A stretch of 64,000 nt of DNA from DATLCF01 sp035526505 (GTDB lineage: Bacteria; Patescibacteriota; Saccharimonadia; Saccharimonadales; UBA4665): the NCBI GenBank assembly GCA_035526505.1, contig DATLCF010000002.1, positions 186,001 through 250,000 of the forward strand, given 5' to 3'. Below the pieces are notes generated by a model. The model searched no databases, was not told the DNA's origin, and worked only from the letters and a program-made list of their open reading frames with translations. The position numbers were made by a program, and so were the translations under genes. Positions 18,562-27,266 of this stretch are shown here, piece by piece. Numbering within the stretch: position 1 is the first letter of the stretch; every line of letters starts with the position of its first letter.

Positions 18562-18567
18562 TATAGT
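18562..18567 (+). promoter_or_regulatory. -10 box upstream of the 102-residue gene
   Basis: TATAGT, 14 bases before the ATG at 18582, giving a leader of only about 7 bases. Confidence 0.45.
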
Positions 18568-18581
18568 AAAAATCAACAGAT

Positions 18582-18890
18582 ATGACACACGATAGCATTC
18601 CAAACAAAATCGGCTTCGAACAATCTTCAGTACCCCAGGTTGCAGATGGAGCACGGCGCTTGGCTGGCTCTATCGGCTGGGCACTTATGGGAAGTGTGCC
18701 GCCCATAGAGGCAGACCCGCGTACGGGCACACAAGCATTTAGTTTTGAAGGTTCCCCTCCGCAGCGACCATACGAAGCGGTTTCCTTGGCAGCGCTAGGC
18801 GCAAGAGCAATGGTCGAATCATTGGGCCAAATTGACCCTGCAGCCGCCAGCCAACGATACGTCATAGAATCGCATATGATGCCGGCATAA
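18582..18890 (+). CDS. Hypothetical protein (102 residues)
   Basis: Not recognised. It has no signal peptide and no membrane helix; a helical segment AVSLAALGARAMVESLG is followed by a short C-terminal strand. It has its own -10 box and a terminator directly after it, so it looks like a single-gene transcript between the patatin and hisS. The size and Ala/Pro/Glu-rich composition resemble the other small unknown genes in this window (21.7, 37.5 and 45.5 kb). Confidence 0.55.
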   Translation: MTHDSIPNKIGFEQSSVPQVADGARRLAGSIGWALMGSVPPIEADPRTGTQAFSFEGSPPQRPYEAVSLAALGARAMVESLGQIDPAAASQRYVIESHMMPA

Positions 18891-18916
18891 GATCGGTCGT
18901 TAGATTATGTCAATGC

Positions 18917-18944
18917 AACGCCGGTCGTAAATCCGGCGTTTTTT
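18917..18944 (+). terminator. Intrinsic terminator before hisS
   Basis: AACGCCGG / CCGGCGTT, an 8-bp stem with an 8-base loop, followed by a T run. Confidence 0.85.
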
Positions 18945-18956
18945 GATGTAATTTGA

Positions 18957-18962
18957 TACAAT
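18957..18962 (+). promoter_or_regulatory. hisS -10 box
   Basis: TACAAT, 22 bases before the hisS ATG, with AAAAGGAC as ribosome binding site between them. Confidence 0.5.
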
Positions 18963-18984
18963 CTAACCAAAAGGACAACAACCA

Positions 18985-20298
18985 ATGGCATTATCCACCC
19001 AGCCCTACAAGGGCGCCCGCGACTTTTACCCCGAAGACAAACGCATCCAAAAATACATGTTCAGCACCATGCGCAACGTGGTAGAACGTTTTGGCTACGA
19101 AGAATATGACGCACCCGTACTAGAACCTATCGAACTGTACCTGGCCAAAACAGGGGACGAAATTGTGCACGAGCAAACCTATGTGTTCGAAGACCGGGGT
19201 GGCCGCACTGTAGCCATCCGGCCGGAAATGACACCCACAGTCAGCCGCATGGTGGCCGGTCGGCGCCAGGAGCTGGCCTATCCCGCCCGTTGGTACTCCA
19301 TACCCAACCTGTGGCGGTACGAACGCCCGCAGCGTGGTCGTCTGCGCGAGCACTGGCAACTAAACGTGGATATTTTTGGCCTAGATAACTTAACGGCCGA
19401 GACCGAAGTCATCCAGGTGGCCGACGACATTTTGCGTGCATTTGGCGCTACACACGACATGTATGTTATTAAGCTGAATAGCCGCAAACTGATGGACCAT
19501 ATTATGAACAGTTATTTGGGCGTCAACCAAGTACAGGCCCACACCTTGGCCAAGCTCATTGATCGGATGCATAAAATGCCTGCCGAAGAATTCTCGGCAG
19601 AGGTAGACGCCGTATTTGCCCCCACCCAACGCGAAGCCGGCGCTGCCAACAAGCTCATTGGCCTGCTCAAAACCAAACAGCTAGAGCACTTGCCCGAAGC
19701 CATTCGCCACCACGCGTCGGTTAAAGATCTGCAAAAGCTGCTGGATACCCTGCACGATATGCATATCACCAATGCCGTATTCGACATGACTGTTATGCGC
19801 GGCTTCGACTATTACACGGACATTGTGTTTGAAGTATTCGATAAACACCCCGACAACAACCGCTCTATGTTCGGCGGCGGCCGCTACGACGGCTTGGTTG
19901 GGTTGTTTGGTGTTGAACCGGTGCCAACCGTTGGTTTTGGGATGGGCGACGTTACGCTGCAAAACTTTTTGGAAGGCCACGACCTGCTCCCCAAATTACG
20001 CGCCGAAACCGACGTGTACGTGGTGCTTATAGGCGACATTTACGACAAGGCGCTGCATACCATCCGGAGCTTACGCGACATGGGCGCCAACGTGGCCGTG
20101 GACACTACTGGCCGCAAGCCAGACAAGCAAATTAAGACGGCAGTCAAAAAGGGTATCCATTACGCCATGTTCATTGGCGAAAAAGAGCTTAAGGACGAGC
20201 AATTCGAAATCCGTAACTTACTGACCGGCGTAGCCGAACGCCATAGCCTGTCCCGCATTGTCAGTATTGTCAAAGACTACCGCATCGAGGAAGAGTAA
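18985..20298 (+). CDS. hisS: Histidyl-tRNA synthetase
   Basis: Class II synthetase, 437 residues. Motif 1 lies in VVERFGYEEYDAPVLEP, motif 2 in RPEMTP and WRYERPQRGRLREHWQ, the histidine-binding GGGRYDGL near 293, and motif 3 in VGFGMGD. A C-terminal anticodon-binding domain starts near 340. It may share its transcript with trigger factor, 40 bases downstream, although tig has its own -10 box. Confidence 0.97.
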   Translation: MALSTQPYKGARDFYPEDKRIQKYMFSTMRNVVERFGYEEYDAPVLEPIELYLAKTGDEIVHEQTYVFEDRGGRTVAIRPEMTPTVSRMVAGRRQELAYPARWYSIPNLWRYERPQRGRLREHWQLNVDIFGLDNLTAETEVIQVADDILRAFGATHDMYVIKLNSRKLMDHIMNSYLGVNQVQAHTLAKLIDRMHKMPAEEFSAEVDAVFAPTQREAGAANKLIGLLKTKQLEHLPEAIRHHASVKDLQKLLDTLHDMHITNAVFDMTVMRGFDYYTDIVFEVFDKHPDNNRSMFGGGRYDGLVGLFGVEPVPTVGFGMGDVTLQNFLEGHDLLPKLRAETDVYVVLIGDIYDKALHTIRSLRDMGANVAVDTTGRKPDKQIKTAVKKGIHYAMFIGEKELKDEQFEIRNLLTGVAERHSLSRIVSIVKDYRIEEE

Positions 20299-20324
20299 AG
20301 CTGGTCAATAGCCCGTCTATCTGT

Positions 20325-20330
20325 TACAGT
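20325..20330 (+). promoter_or_regulatory. tig -10 box
   Basis: TACAGT with 8 bases to the ATG at 20339, a near-leaderless spacing. The local string TCTGTTACAGT is repeated upstream of rpsL. Confidence 0.5.
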
Positions 20331-20338
20331 GGTTGCTT

Positions 20339-21625
20339 ATGCAAGTTACTAAAAAGAACCTCTCGGACACCAAAGTACAATTAACCCTCACCGGCGACGC
20401 CAAAATCCTGCAGGCAGCCAAGCAGGCCGCACTGCAAGAGGTAGCGCGCAGCCTGAAACTGCAGGGCTTTCGCCAGGGCAAGGCCCCCCTCAGCCTGGTA
20501 GAAAAACAAGCCAGCCCGGCTATCCTGCAAACCGAATTTCTGGACCGTGCCATGAACCAGCTGTACATTGCCGCCCTCAACCAGGAAAAACTGCGCCCAG
20601 TGGAACAGCCCCAGGTAAAAATCAAAAAATTCGTACCCTTCGACACCTTGGAAATTGAAGCCGAGGTAGAGGTAGTAGGCGACATCAAACTGGCTGACTA
20701 CAAAAAAATCAAGATGGCCAAACAACCGGTCAAGGTAACTGTCAAAGACATCGACGACGTACTCGCCAATCTACGCACTCGCGCTGCCGAAAAGAAAGAT
20801 GTCGACCGTGCGTCCAAAAACGGCGATCAAGTATATATCGACTTTACCGGTGTCGACGCCAAAACCAAAGAGCCTATTAACGGTGCCGATGGCAAGGATT
20901 ATCCCCTCGTGTTGGGCAGCAACACCTTTATCCCTGGCTTTGAACCGGAATTGGTCGGCCTAAAAAGCAACGATGAAAAAACCTTTACCATTACGTTCCC
21001 CAAAGATTACGGCGTCAAAGCGCTGCAGGGCCGCAAGGTAACATTCACCGCCACCGTCAGCAAGGTGCAGGAGGTTGTTGAGCCCAAAATGGATGATGCA
21101 TTTGCAGCAACCATTGGTCCGTTCAAAACTGTTGAAGAGCTAAAGGCCGACATCAAAAAACAGCTGCAAACCGAGCAAGAGCATCAAGCGGAACGTGCTT
21201 TTACCGACGAACTGGTTAGCAAAATTGCAGAAGGCTCCCAGGTAGCCATCCCCCCAGTACTTATTGACGAACAAGTCGACCAGCTCATTAACGAGCAAAA
21301 GCAAAACCTAGCCTACCGCGGCCAAACCTGGCAGGAATTTTTAGAGACCGAAGGCCAGACCGAGGAGCAATTCCGCGAGACCCTGCGTGCACCGGCAGAA
21401 CAACGCGTAAAAGCCGGGTTAGTATTAAGTGAGATTGCAGAAGTCGAAAACATTTTCGTAACCCCCGAAGAGCTGGAAATCCGCATGCAATTACTAAAGG
21501 GCCAGTACACGGATGCCCGCATGCAAACCGAGCTGGACAAACCCGAAGCAAAGCGCGAAATAGCCAGCCGCCTTAAAACCGAAAAAACCGTAGCCAAGCT
21601 AGTCGGCTACGCCGGCAGTAAATAG
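20339..21625 (+). CDS. tig: Trigger factor
   Basis: Ribosome-bound chaperone and peptidyl-prolyl isomerase, 428 residues. The ribosome-docking signature GFRQGKAP lies near 43-50; an FKBP-type domain spans about 145-235 (DQVYIDFTG ... LVLGSNTFIPGFE); the rest is the helical C-terminal chaperone arm. The start is the ATG at 20339; an upstream TTG is unlikely. The clustering tig-(small gene)-clpP is a common bacterial order. Confidence 0.96.
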   Translation: MQVTKKNLSDTKVQLTLTGDAKILQAAKQAALQEVARSLKLQGFRQGKAPLSLVEKQASPAILQTEFLDRAMNQLYIAALNQEKLRPVEQPQVKIKKFVPFDTLEIEAEVEVVGDIKLADYKKIKMAKQPVKVTVKDIDDVLANLRTRAAEKKDVDRASKNGDQVYIDFTGVDAKTKEPINGADGKDYPLVLGSNTFIPGFEPELVGLKSNDEKTFTITFPKDYGVKALQGRKVTFTATVSKVQEVVEPKMDDAFAATIGPFKTVEELKADIKKQLQTEQEHQAERAFTDELVSKIAEGSQVAIPPVLIDEQVDQLINEQKQNLAYRGQTWQEFLETEGQTEEQFRETLRAPAEQRVKAGLVLSEIAEVENIFVTPEELEIRMQLLKGQYTDARMQTELDKPEAKREIASRLKTEKTVAKLVGYAGSK

Positions 21626-21637
21626 ACCGGCTAGAGG

Positions 21638-21666
21638 TTGACAAAATACATTTAAAAGAGCATAGT
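21638..21666 (+). promoter_or_regulatory. Promoter of the 99-residue gene
   Basis: TTGACA at 21638-21643 with CATAGT at 21661-21666, spacer 17 bases. Confidence 0.55.
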
Positions 21667-21702
21667 TGCCGTCATTCTGATAATTATTGAGGTCAATGTG
21701 AC

Positions 21703-22002
21703 ATGATAATTGAAACTGGTGGCCAAACTATAATACCGTTTACCCCTGACGAAGGCGGGGCTATATTGTATCACGTCGACTTCGGACGCCATAGATTAGA
21801 AGAAGATCGGCTAGGGAGCCTAGAAGCCCTAGGGCAATTAGGCAAAATGGCTTTAGAGGTGCTTAGAGCGCCCTTTCGTCGAACCCCTGCCGAACAGCCA
21901 ACTCCCCCCCTTGTAGATCTGACTGATGTAATCGATATGGAAGCCTGGGTAACTGCACGTGAGGCCCAAGAAGTCCAAGAATACCCCAATCAGCCGGCAT
22001 AG
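21703..22002 (+). CDS. Hypothetical protein (99 residues)
   Basis: Not recognised. A Gly-rich beta-like N-terminus (GGQTIIPFTPDEGGAILYHVDFG) is followed by an amphipathic helix and an acidic Pro-containing tail. No membrane segment is seen. It has its own promoter and sits between tig and clpP. Confidence 0.5.
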   Translation: MIIETGGQTIIPFTPDEGGAILYHVDFGRHRLEEDRLGSLEALGQLGKMALEVLRAPFRRTPAEQPTPPLVDLTDVIDMEAWVTAREAQEVQEYPNQPA

Positions 22003-22027
22003 CCTACACATACGTATAAACACCCAA

Positions 22028-22052
22028 TTGGCACTCTTGACCCTAGTCAAGG
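22028..22052 (+). promoter_or_regulatory. Degenerate CIRCE-like element
   Basis: TTGGCACTCTTGAC is identical over 14 bases to the left part of the true CIRCE at 22204, but the right half-site is replaced by CCTAGTCAAGG. The bases CTTGAC/GTCAAG form a new 6-bp inverted repeat. It probably derives from a duplicated or decayed operator. Confidence 0.45.
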
Positions 22053-22203
22053 CTACCAACCAAACGCTACGCCTGCCTGTATCGGCCTATCTTGGCGCTT
22101 TTTACTCCAGTCCTCAGTCACCATAGCTACGGCTACGGTTCTTTCCGGGCTTCAAAAAAATCACCAAGCTAGACTAATTCAGTCAACCGTAGCAATCATT
22201 TCG

Positions 22204-22230
22204 TTGGCACTCTTGACTAGTGAGTGCTAA
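22204..22230 (+). promoter_or_regulatory. CIRCE operator upstream of clpP
   Basis: TTGGCACTC-N9-GAGTGCTAA, one mismatch from a perfect inverted repeat. HrcA binding site. As at clpC, the spacer contains TTGACT serving as the -35 box. Confidence 0.93.
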
Positions 22231-22242
22231 TTTCGCTATCAT
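22213..22242 (+). promoter_or_regulatory. clpP promoter (-35 inside CIRCE)
   Basis: TTGACT at 22213-22218 and TATCAT at 22237-22242, spacer 18 bases, the same geometry as at clpC. Predicted start of transcription is near 22249, which excludes the in-frame ATG at 22220 as start codon. Confidence 0.8.
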
Positions 22243-22273
22243 AGGCTATGTAACGTTAGGGGATTTTGATTTT

Positions 22274-22879
22274 ATGAACCAGCCAAGCAGCCAAATTTTA
22301 GTGCCCACAGTTATCGAAAGCGATGGCCGGGTAGAGCGTGCCTATGACATTTATAGCCGCTTACTAAAAGACCGTATTATTTTCTTAGGTGATGCCGTGG
22401 ATCCGCACTCTGCCAACATCGTCGTTGCCCAGCTGCTTTTTCTAGACAATCAAGACTCTAAAAAAGACATTTATCTGTACATCAATAGCCCCGGTGGCAC
22501 TGTGTATGACGCCTTGGCCATCTACGACACGATTAATTACATTAAGGCAGACGTACAAACTCTTGTAATCGGCATGGCCGCCAGTGCTGCGGCCTTCTTG
22601 CTGAGCAGCGGCACCAAAGGCAAGCGTTTTGCCTTGCCCCATTCGCGTGTCATGATCCACCAACCCTCCAGCGGCACACGCGGCAAGGTAACTGACCAAG
22701 AAATCGACCTGCGCGAATCCCTGCACCTTAAAAAAATGCTGGAGGGCATCATGGCCAAAAACACCGGCCAAAAACCAGATAAAATCCATGCCGATATGGA
22801 ACGCGACTACTACATGGGCGCCGACGAAGCCAAAAAATACGGCATTGTCGATAAGGTAATCGAAACACTGCCCAAATAA
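22274..22879 (+). CDS. clpP: ATP-dependent Clp protease proteolytic subunit ClpP
   Basis: Serine protease that forms the tetradecameric chamber served by ClpC. 201 residues. The triad is Ser104 ([11 protein letters not shown]), His129 (MIHQP) and Asp178 ([12 protein letters not shown]), with the 25-residue Ser-His spacing of the family. The start at 22274 was chosen because the promoter -10 lies at 22237 and the family begins near [13 protein letters not shown]. Its stop overlaps the next gene by TAATG. Confidence 0.96.
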   Translation: MNQPSSQILVPTVIESDGRVERAYDIYSRLLKDRIIFLGDAVDPHSANIVVAQLLFLDNQDSKKDIYLYINSPGGTVYDALAIYDTINYIKADVQTLVIGMAASAAAFLLSSGTKGKRFALPHSRVMIHQPSSGTRGKVTDQEIDLRESLHLKKMLEGIMAKNTGQKPDKIHADMERDYYMGADEAKKYGIVDKVIETLPK

Positions 22880-23496
22880 TGGGTGCTCCATCTGCAGAAA
22901 CCCACCAACTCAAACCTTTTCAGGGGCCGCCGGCAAGTCTTTTTCAGGCGATACGCATACATAACTTGGTAGTTAGCCAGCCCTCGCTTGAAACCAACTT
23001 TCCAGGTGTCGTAAATCGGTATGGCAACGGAACACCACGAGCAATGCGTAATGTAGGGCGCATAGCAGCTGACCCTACAGTGCATGCGTTTGAAATACGC
23101 ATGCGCGCCAAACGCCGCTCAGCCTGGAAGACAGTGGGAATAGGTACCCTTATTGCTAGTCAGGTCATTCAACGAGAAGACTATAAACTCCAGGGTACAG
23201 ATATAGATTATTGGCTACGGGGTGGTACACATCAAGACATACACGCCGCTACAGTAGAGACCTTACTAGAAAAAGCCCGAGAAACTGCAGGCCCAAACAC
23301 CACAGCATTTGCGGCTATTCCGTCCGACCGTTACTACTCCTTAAGCGTGGGTTTCACCATAGCAGCCGACAATGGCCACCTATCCCGCATCGGGGAGGGG
23401 CCGGCGCCCATAACCGCACCCAATGATGATCCTTTTGGCATCACTCAATCAGGCAAACCCGTACAATTGTATGTAGCACAGCCGTCATTACCATAA
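22879..23496 (+). CDS. Hypothetical protein, possibly GNAT-like acetyltransferase
   Basis: 205 residues. The start overlaps the clpP stop (TAATG), so translation is probably coupled. The central part, AWKTVGIGTLIASQVI, then DIDYWLRGG, then TVETLLEKARETAG and a final YYSLSVGFTIAADNG, follows the strand-helix-strand order of GNAT acetyltransferases, including a VGF near the end. The acetyl-CoA loop is not clear, so this is a weak assignment. It ends just before the rpoB promoter. Confidence 0.5.
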   Translation: MGAPSAETHQLKPFQGPPASLFQAIRIHNLVVSQPSLETNFPGVVNRYGNGTPRAMRNVGRIAADPTVHAFEIRMRAKRRSAWKTVGIGTLIASQVIQREDYKLQGTDIDYWLRGGTHQDIHAATVETLLEKARETAGPNTTAFAAIPSDRYYSLSVGFTIAADNGHLSRIGEGPAPITAPNDDPFGITQSGKPVQLYVAQPSLP

Positions 23497-23501
23497 ATTG
23501 C

Positions 23502-23530
23502 TTGACAATCATTCCCGCTTCCGTCAAAAT
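23502..23530 (+). promoter_or_regulatory. rpoBC promoter
   Basis: TTGACA at 23502-23507 with CAAAAT at 23525-23530, spacer 17 bases. The -10 matches the consensus in 4 of 6 positions. Predicted leader of about 170 bases. Confidence 0.55.
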
Positions 23531-23651
23531 ATTATTCTAAGAAGTAGTGCAAGTTCGGGCAGTGCTGTAGGTGGATCCAAACTACATGCACCAAAAACAT
23601 CCGGCTTAGGGACCTTCGCGCGAAACAACCAAACATATTAGCCTAAATGGT

Positions 23652-23680
23652 AAGGCCCTTGTTTGTTACCCAAACAGGGC
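23652..23680 (+). promoter_or_regulatory. Hairpin in the rpoB leader
   Basis: GCCCTTGTTTG / CAAACAGGGC, about 10 bp with one bulge and a 5-base loop, ending about 26 bases before the rpoB ATG and a few bases before its ribosome binding site. No T run follows, so it is not a simple terminator. Confidence 0.55.
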
Positions 23681-23705
23681 AGTAGAAGGGGAAGTGCTGC
23701 AATAT

Positions 23706-26700
23706 ATGGCAAAAACGACCAAAACTGCAACAGACGACAAGCGCGTCTATTTTACTAAACAGGACGATGCAATCGACCTACAAAACCTGGTAGACCACCA
23801 GAACAAATCGTTCCAGTGGTTTGTTATGGAAGGTTTGGGCGAACTGCTGGCCGAAATCAGTCCGGTGGATGACTACACCGGCACCAAATTGTCTTTGCGC
23901 TTCAAAGAATACCACTTTGAAGACCCCAAGATGACTGAAAGTGAAGCGCGCGAAAACAACATCAGTTTCGAAGCACCGCTAAAGGCAAATGTAGAGCTTA
24001 CCAACAAGGTTACCGGCGAAGTCAAAGAGCAGGAAATTTACCTGGGCGACTTCCCGTGGATGACCAAGCGGGGCACCTTCGTCATTAACGGTGCCGAACG
24101 CGTAGTGGTAAGCCAGCTGATCCGTTCCGCTGGCGTTTTCTTTACTGCCGACCAGCACGGTGCAACCAACTTGTACGGTGCCAAGGTTATTCCTGGCCGT
24201 GGTGCATGGCTGGAATTTGAAACCGCTGCTAACGGTGCACTGTATGTCAAAATTGACCGTAAGCGCAAAATTGCCGTTACCACCTTGTTGCGTGCCCTGG
24301 GCATGACCCAAGAACAAATGAAGGAAGCCTTCAAACACGTAGACCAAGGCAAGCACAGCCATCTGGAAGCCACGCTCGAAAAAGACCCTGCCCGCGGCCA
24401 AAGCGACGCTCTCATTGAGGTCTACCGCCGCCTGCGCCCCGGCGACCTAGCTACCGTAGACAACGCCCGCGCTTTAATCGAAAACATGTTCTACAACTTT
24501 AAGCGCTTCGACTTCAGTCGCGTGGGTCGTTACAAGATCAACAAACGCCTGGACCTGGATGTACCCAACACTCTGGAAAACCGCACTATGCGTTTGGAAG
24601 ATTTAGTAGCCATTGTGGCCGAGCTTATCCGCCTAAACAATACCCAAGAACCAGCCGACGATATCGACAGTTTGGCTAACCGCCGCGTTAAATTGGTGGG
24701 CGAGCTGGTCCAGCGCCAGTTCCGCATCGGCCTGCTACGCATGGAGCGCAACACCAAAGACCGCATGAGCATGTCCGAAATCGAAACCGTTACCCCCGGC
24801 CAGCTGATCAATGCCCGCCCGGTGGTAGCTGCGGTACGCGAATTCTTTGCCAGCAGCCAGCTGTCACAGTTTATGGACCAAATTAACCCGCTCAGCGAGC
24901 TGGCCCACAAACGCCGCCTGAGCTCCATGGGCCCCGGTGGTCTTAGTCGCGAACGCGCCGGCTTTGAAGTCCGCGATGCCCATGCCACTCACTATGGCCG
25001 CATCTGTGCAGTAGAAACCCCGGAAGGCGCCAACATTGGTTTGGTGCTAAACCTGGCCAGCTATGCTCGTATTAACGAGTATGGTTTTGTGGAAACACCC
25101 TACCGCAAGGTTATTAACGCAGTTACCGCAAAAGACGCCGTTGGCCACATTGCCAGTGTCAATCTGGAAGATGAAAAAGGCAAACTCATTGTTAAAAAAG
25201 GCGACAAAATTACCGCAGCCGATGCCGCCAAGCTTGCCAAGGTAGAAGGTCGGGCAACCTGGCCAGTCAAGGCAAAAGCAACCAAAGAGGTTGTATACCT
25301 GGACGCTGCCGCCGAAGAAGCATCGGTAATCGCCGGCGCAGGCTCAGAGCTTGATGAGCATGGCTATTTTGAGCATGAGCGTGTCAGCGCCCGCTTTAAC
25401 CTAAAAACTGGTGAAGTAGACTCCGACGACGTAACCCACATGGATGCCGCCCGCAACCAAATTATCGGCTCTAGTGCCGGCCTGATTCCGTTTATCGAAA
25501 AGAACTATGTGTACCGCAGTTTGATGGGTAGTAACCAGCAGCGCCAGGCCGTACCCCTTATCCAGCCGCAAAGCCCCATTGTAGGCACCGGCCTGGAAGA
25601 AGCCGCAGCCCGCAACACCGGCCAGACCATTTTGGCCGAAGCCGCTGGCGAAGTTATTAAAGCCACTGCCCAAGAAGTAACAGTCAAATACAAAGAAGGT
25701 ACGGTAACCTACGAACCGCAGCACTTTGTGCGCAGCAACGAAGGCACCAGCATTAATCAAAAAGTAGTAGTAAGTACCGGTGACAAGGTTAAAGCCGGCG
25801 ACGTATTGGTCGAAGGCATGTCTATCCAAGGCGGCGAACTGGCCTTGGGCAAGGACCTTATTGTAGCCTTTATGCCTTGGGCCGGTTACAACTTCGAAGA
25901 CGCCATTATCATTAGCCGTAAATTGGTCGAGGACGACACACTCACCAGCGTGCACATCGTAGATTTCATGATCGAAGTGCGCGAAACCAAATTGGGCCCG
26001 GAAATTGTCACCCGCGATATTCCTAACGTATCCGAGGACGCGCTAAGGCACCTGGACGATGACGGCATTGTACGCATCGGTGCCGAAGTGCATCCGGGCG
26101 ATATCCTGGTTGGTAAAATCACCCCTAAGGGTGAGCAAGAACTCTCCAGCGAGGAGCGCTTGCTACGCGCTATCTTTGGTGAAAAAGCCAAAGAAGTTCG
26201 CGACACCTCACAGCGCATGAGCAACGGCAAGCACGGTAAAGTGGTTGGTGTTAAAGTATTCAGCCGCGAAAACGGCCACGAGCTAAAAGCTGGCGTGCTT
26301 ATGCAGATCCAGGTATTCGTTGCCCAAATGCGCAAGATCAGCGTGGGTGACAAGCTGGGTGGTCGCCACGGTAACAAGGGTGTTATTGCCCGCATTTTGC
26401 CTATCGAGGACATGCCGTTCATGGAAGACGGCACACCCGTAGATATTATTTTGAACCCCCTTGGCGTGCCATCACGTATGAACATCGGCCAGCTGTTTGA
26501 GACTCACCTGGGTATGGCTGCTCGTGCCCTGGGCCTTAAAGTTGCCAGCCCCTCGTTCAATGGTGTGCCGGTAGAAAAAATCCAAAGCTTGCTAAAAGAA
26601 GCCGGCCTGCCCGAAGATGGCAAGCAGCAGTTGTTCGACGGCCGCAACGGCGAAGCCTTTAAAGAACGCACTACTGTTGGCAGCATGTATATGATCAAAC

Positions 26701-27266
26701 TAAACCACATGGTGGCCGACAAGATTCACGCGCGCTCAACCGGCCCCTACACCATGGTGACGCAACAGCCGTTGGGCGGTAAGGCCCAAAACGGTGGTCA
26801 ACGCTTTGGTGAAATGGAGGTATGGGCACTGGAAGCATATGGTGCCGCCGCCACACTGCAAGAAATGCTGACTATTAAATCCGACGATGTATACGGCCGC
26901 AGCAAAGCTTACGAGTCCATCATTAAAAAGACTGAAATTGTTGGACCAAAAGTACCGGAAAGCTTTAACGTGCTGGTCAAAGAATTGCAAGGTTTGGGCC
27001 TTAAGGTTGACCTGGTACATTCCGACCGCGTAGTTGACGCCGAAGAAGTACTAGCTACCAATGTCCAAGAAGAAGCCGCATCACTTTCCGATGTAACCGT
27101 CCCGGCCCCCTTGGCATCTGACGTTGATGTTACCGAAGACGCAGCCGTAGACGAGTTCATGGTATTAGAAGATACGAGTGGTGCAGTACCGAGTGCCACA
27201 GACGATAACGACGAAGGAGCAGTAGTAGTTGCTGCAGACGATGAAAACGAAAAGGAGGCAAACTAA
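23706..27266 (+). CDS. rpoB: DNA-directed RNA polymerase subunit beta
   Basis: 1186 residues. The rifampicin-region segment SSQLSQFMDQINPLSELAHKRRLS, the invariant GPGGLSRERAGFEVRD and ETPEGANIGL, and the C-terminal GGKAQNGGQRFGEMEVWALEAYGAA are all present. After the conserved end there is an acidic extension of about 65 residues (VTEDAAVDEF ... DDENEKEAN) that the core enzyme does not need. The gene lacks the usual upstream rplK-rplA-rplJ-rplL group. Its stop overlaps the rpoC ATG. The start at 23706 follows a GAAGGGGAAG ribosome binding site. Confidence 0.98.
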   Translation: MAKTTKTATDDKRVYFTKQDDAIDLQNLVDHQNKSFQWFVMEGLGELLAEISPVDDYTGTKLSLRFKEYHFEDPKMTESEARENNISFEAPLKANVELTNKVTGEVKEQEIYLGDFPWMTKRGTFVINGAERVVVSQLIRSAGVFFTADQHGATNLYGAKVIPGRGAWLEFETAANGALYVKIDRKRKIAVTTLLRALGMTQEQMKEAFKHVDQGKHSHLEATLEKDPARGQSDALIEVYRRLRPGDLATVDNARALIENMFYNFKRFDFSRVGRYKINKRLDLDVPNTLENRTMRLEDLVAIVAELIRLNNTQEPADDIDSLANRRVKLVGELVQRQFRIGLLRMERNTKDRMSMSEIETVTPGQLINARPVVAAVREFFASSQLSQFMDQINPLSELAHKRRLSSMGPGGLSRERAGFEVRDAHATHYGRICAVETPEGANIGLVLNLASYARINEYGFVETPYRKVINAVTAKDAVGHIASVNLEDEKGKLIVKKGDKITAADAAKLAKVEGRATWPVKAKATKEVVYLDAAAEEASVIAGAGSELDEHGYFEHERVSARFNLKTGEVDSDDVTHMDAARNQIIGSSAGLIPFIEKNYVYRSLMGSNQQRQAVPLIQPQSPIVGTGLEEAAARNTGQTILAEAAGEVIKATAQEVTVKYKEGTVTYEPQHFVRSNEGTSINQKVVVSTGDKVKAGDVLVEGMSIQGGELALGKDLIVAFMPWAGYNFEDAIIISRKLVEDDTLTSVHIVDFMIEVRETKLGPEIVTRDIPNVSEDALRHLDDDGIVRIGAEVHPGDILVGKITPKGEQELSSEERLLRAIFGEKAKEVRDTSQRMSNGKHGKVVGVKVFSRENGHELKAGVLMQIQVFVAQMRKISVGDKLGGRHGNKGVIARILPIEDMPFMEDGTPVDIILNPLGVPSRMNIGQLFETHLGMAARALGLKVASPSFNGVPVEKIQSLLKEAGLPEDGKQQLFDGRNGEAFKERTTVGSMYMIKLNHMVADKIHARSTGPYTMVTQQPLGGKAQNGGQRFGEMEVWALEAYGAAATLQEMLTIKSDDVYGRSKAYESIIKKTEIVGPKVPESFNVLVKELQGLGLKVDLVHSDRVVDAEEVLATNVQEEAASLSDVTVPAPLASDVDVTEDAAVDEFMVLEDTSGAVPSATDDNDEGAVVVAADDENEKEAN

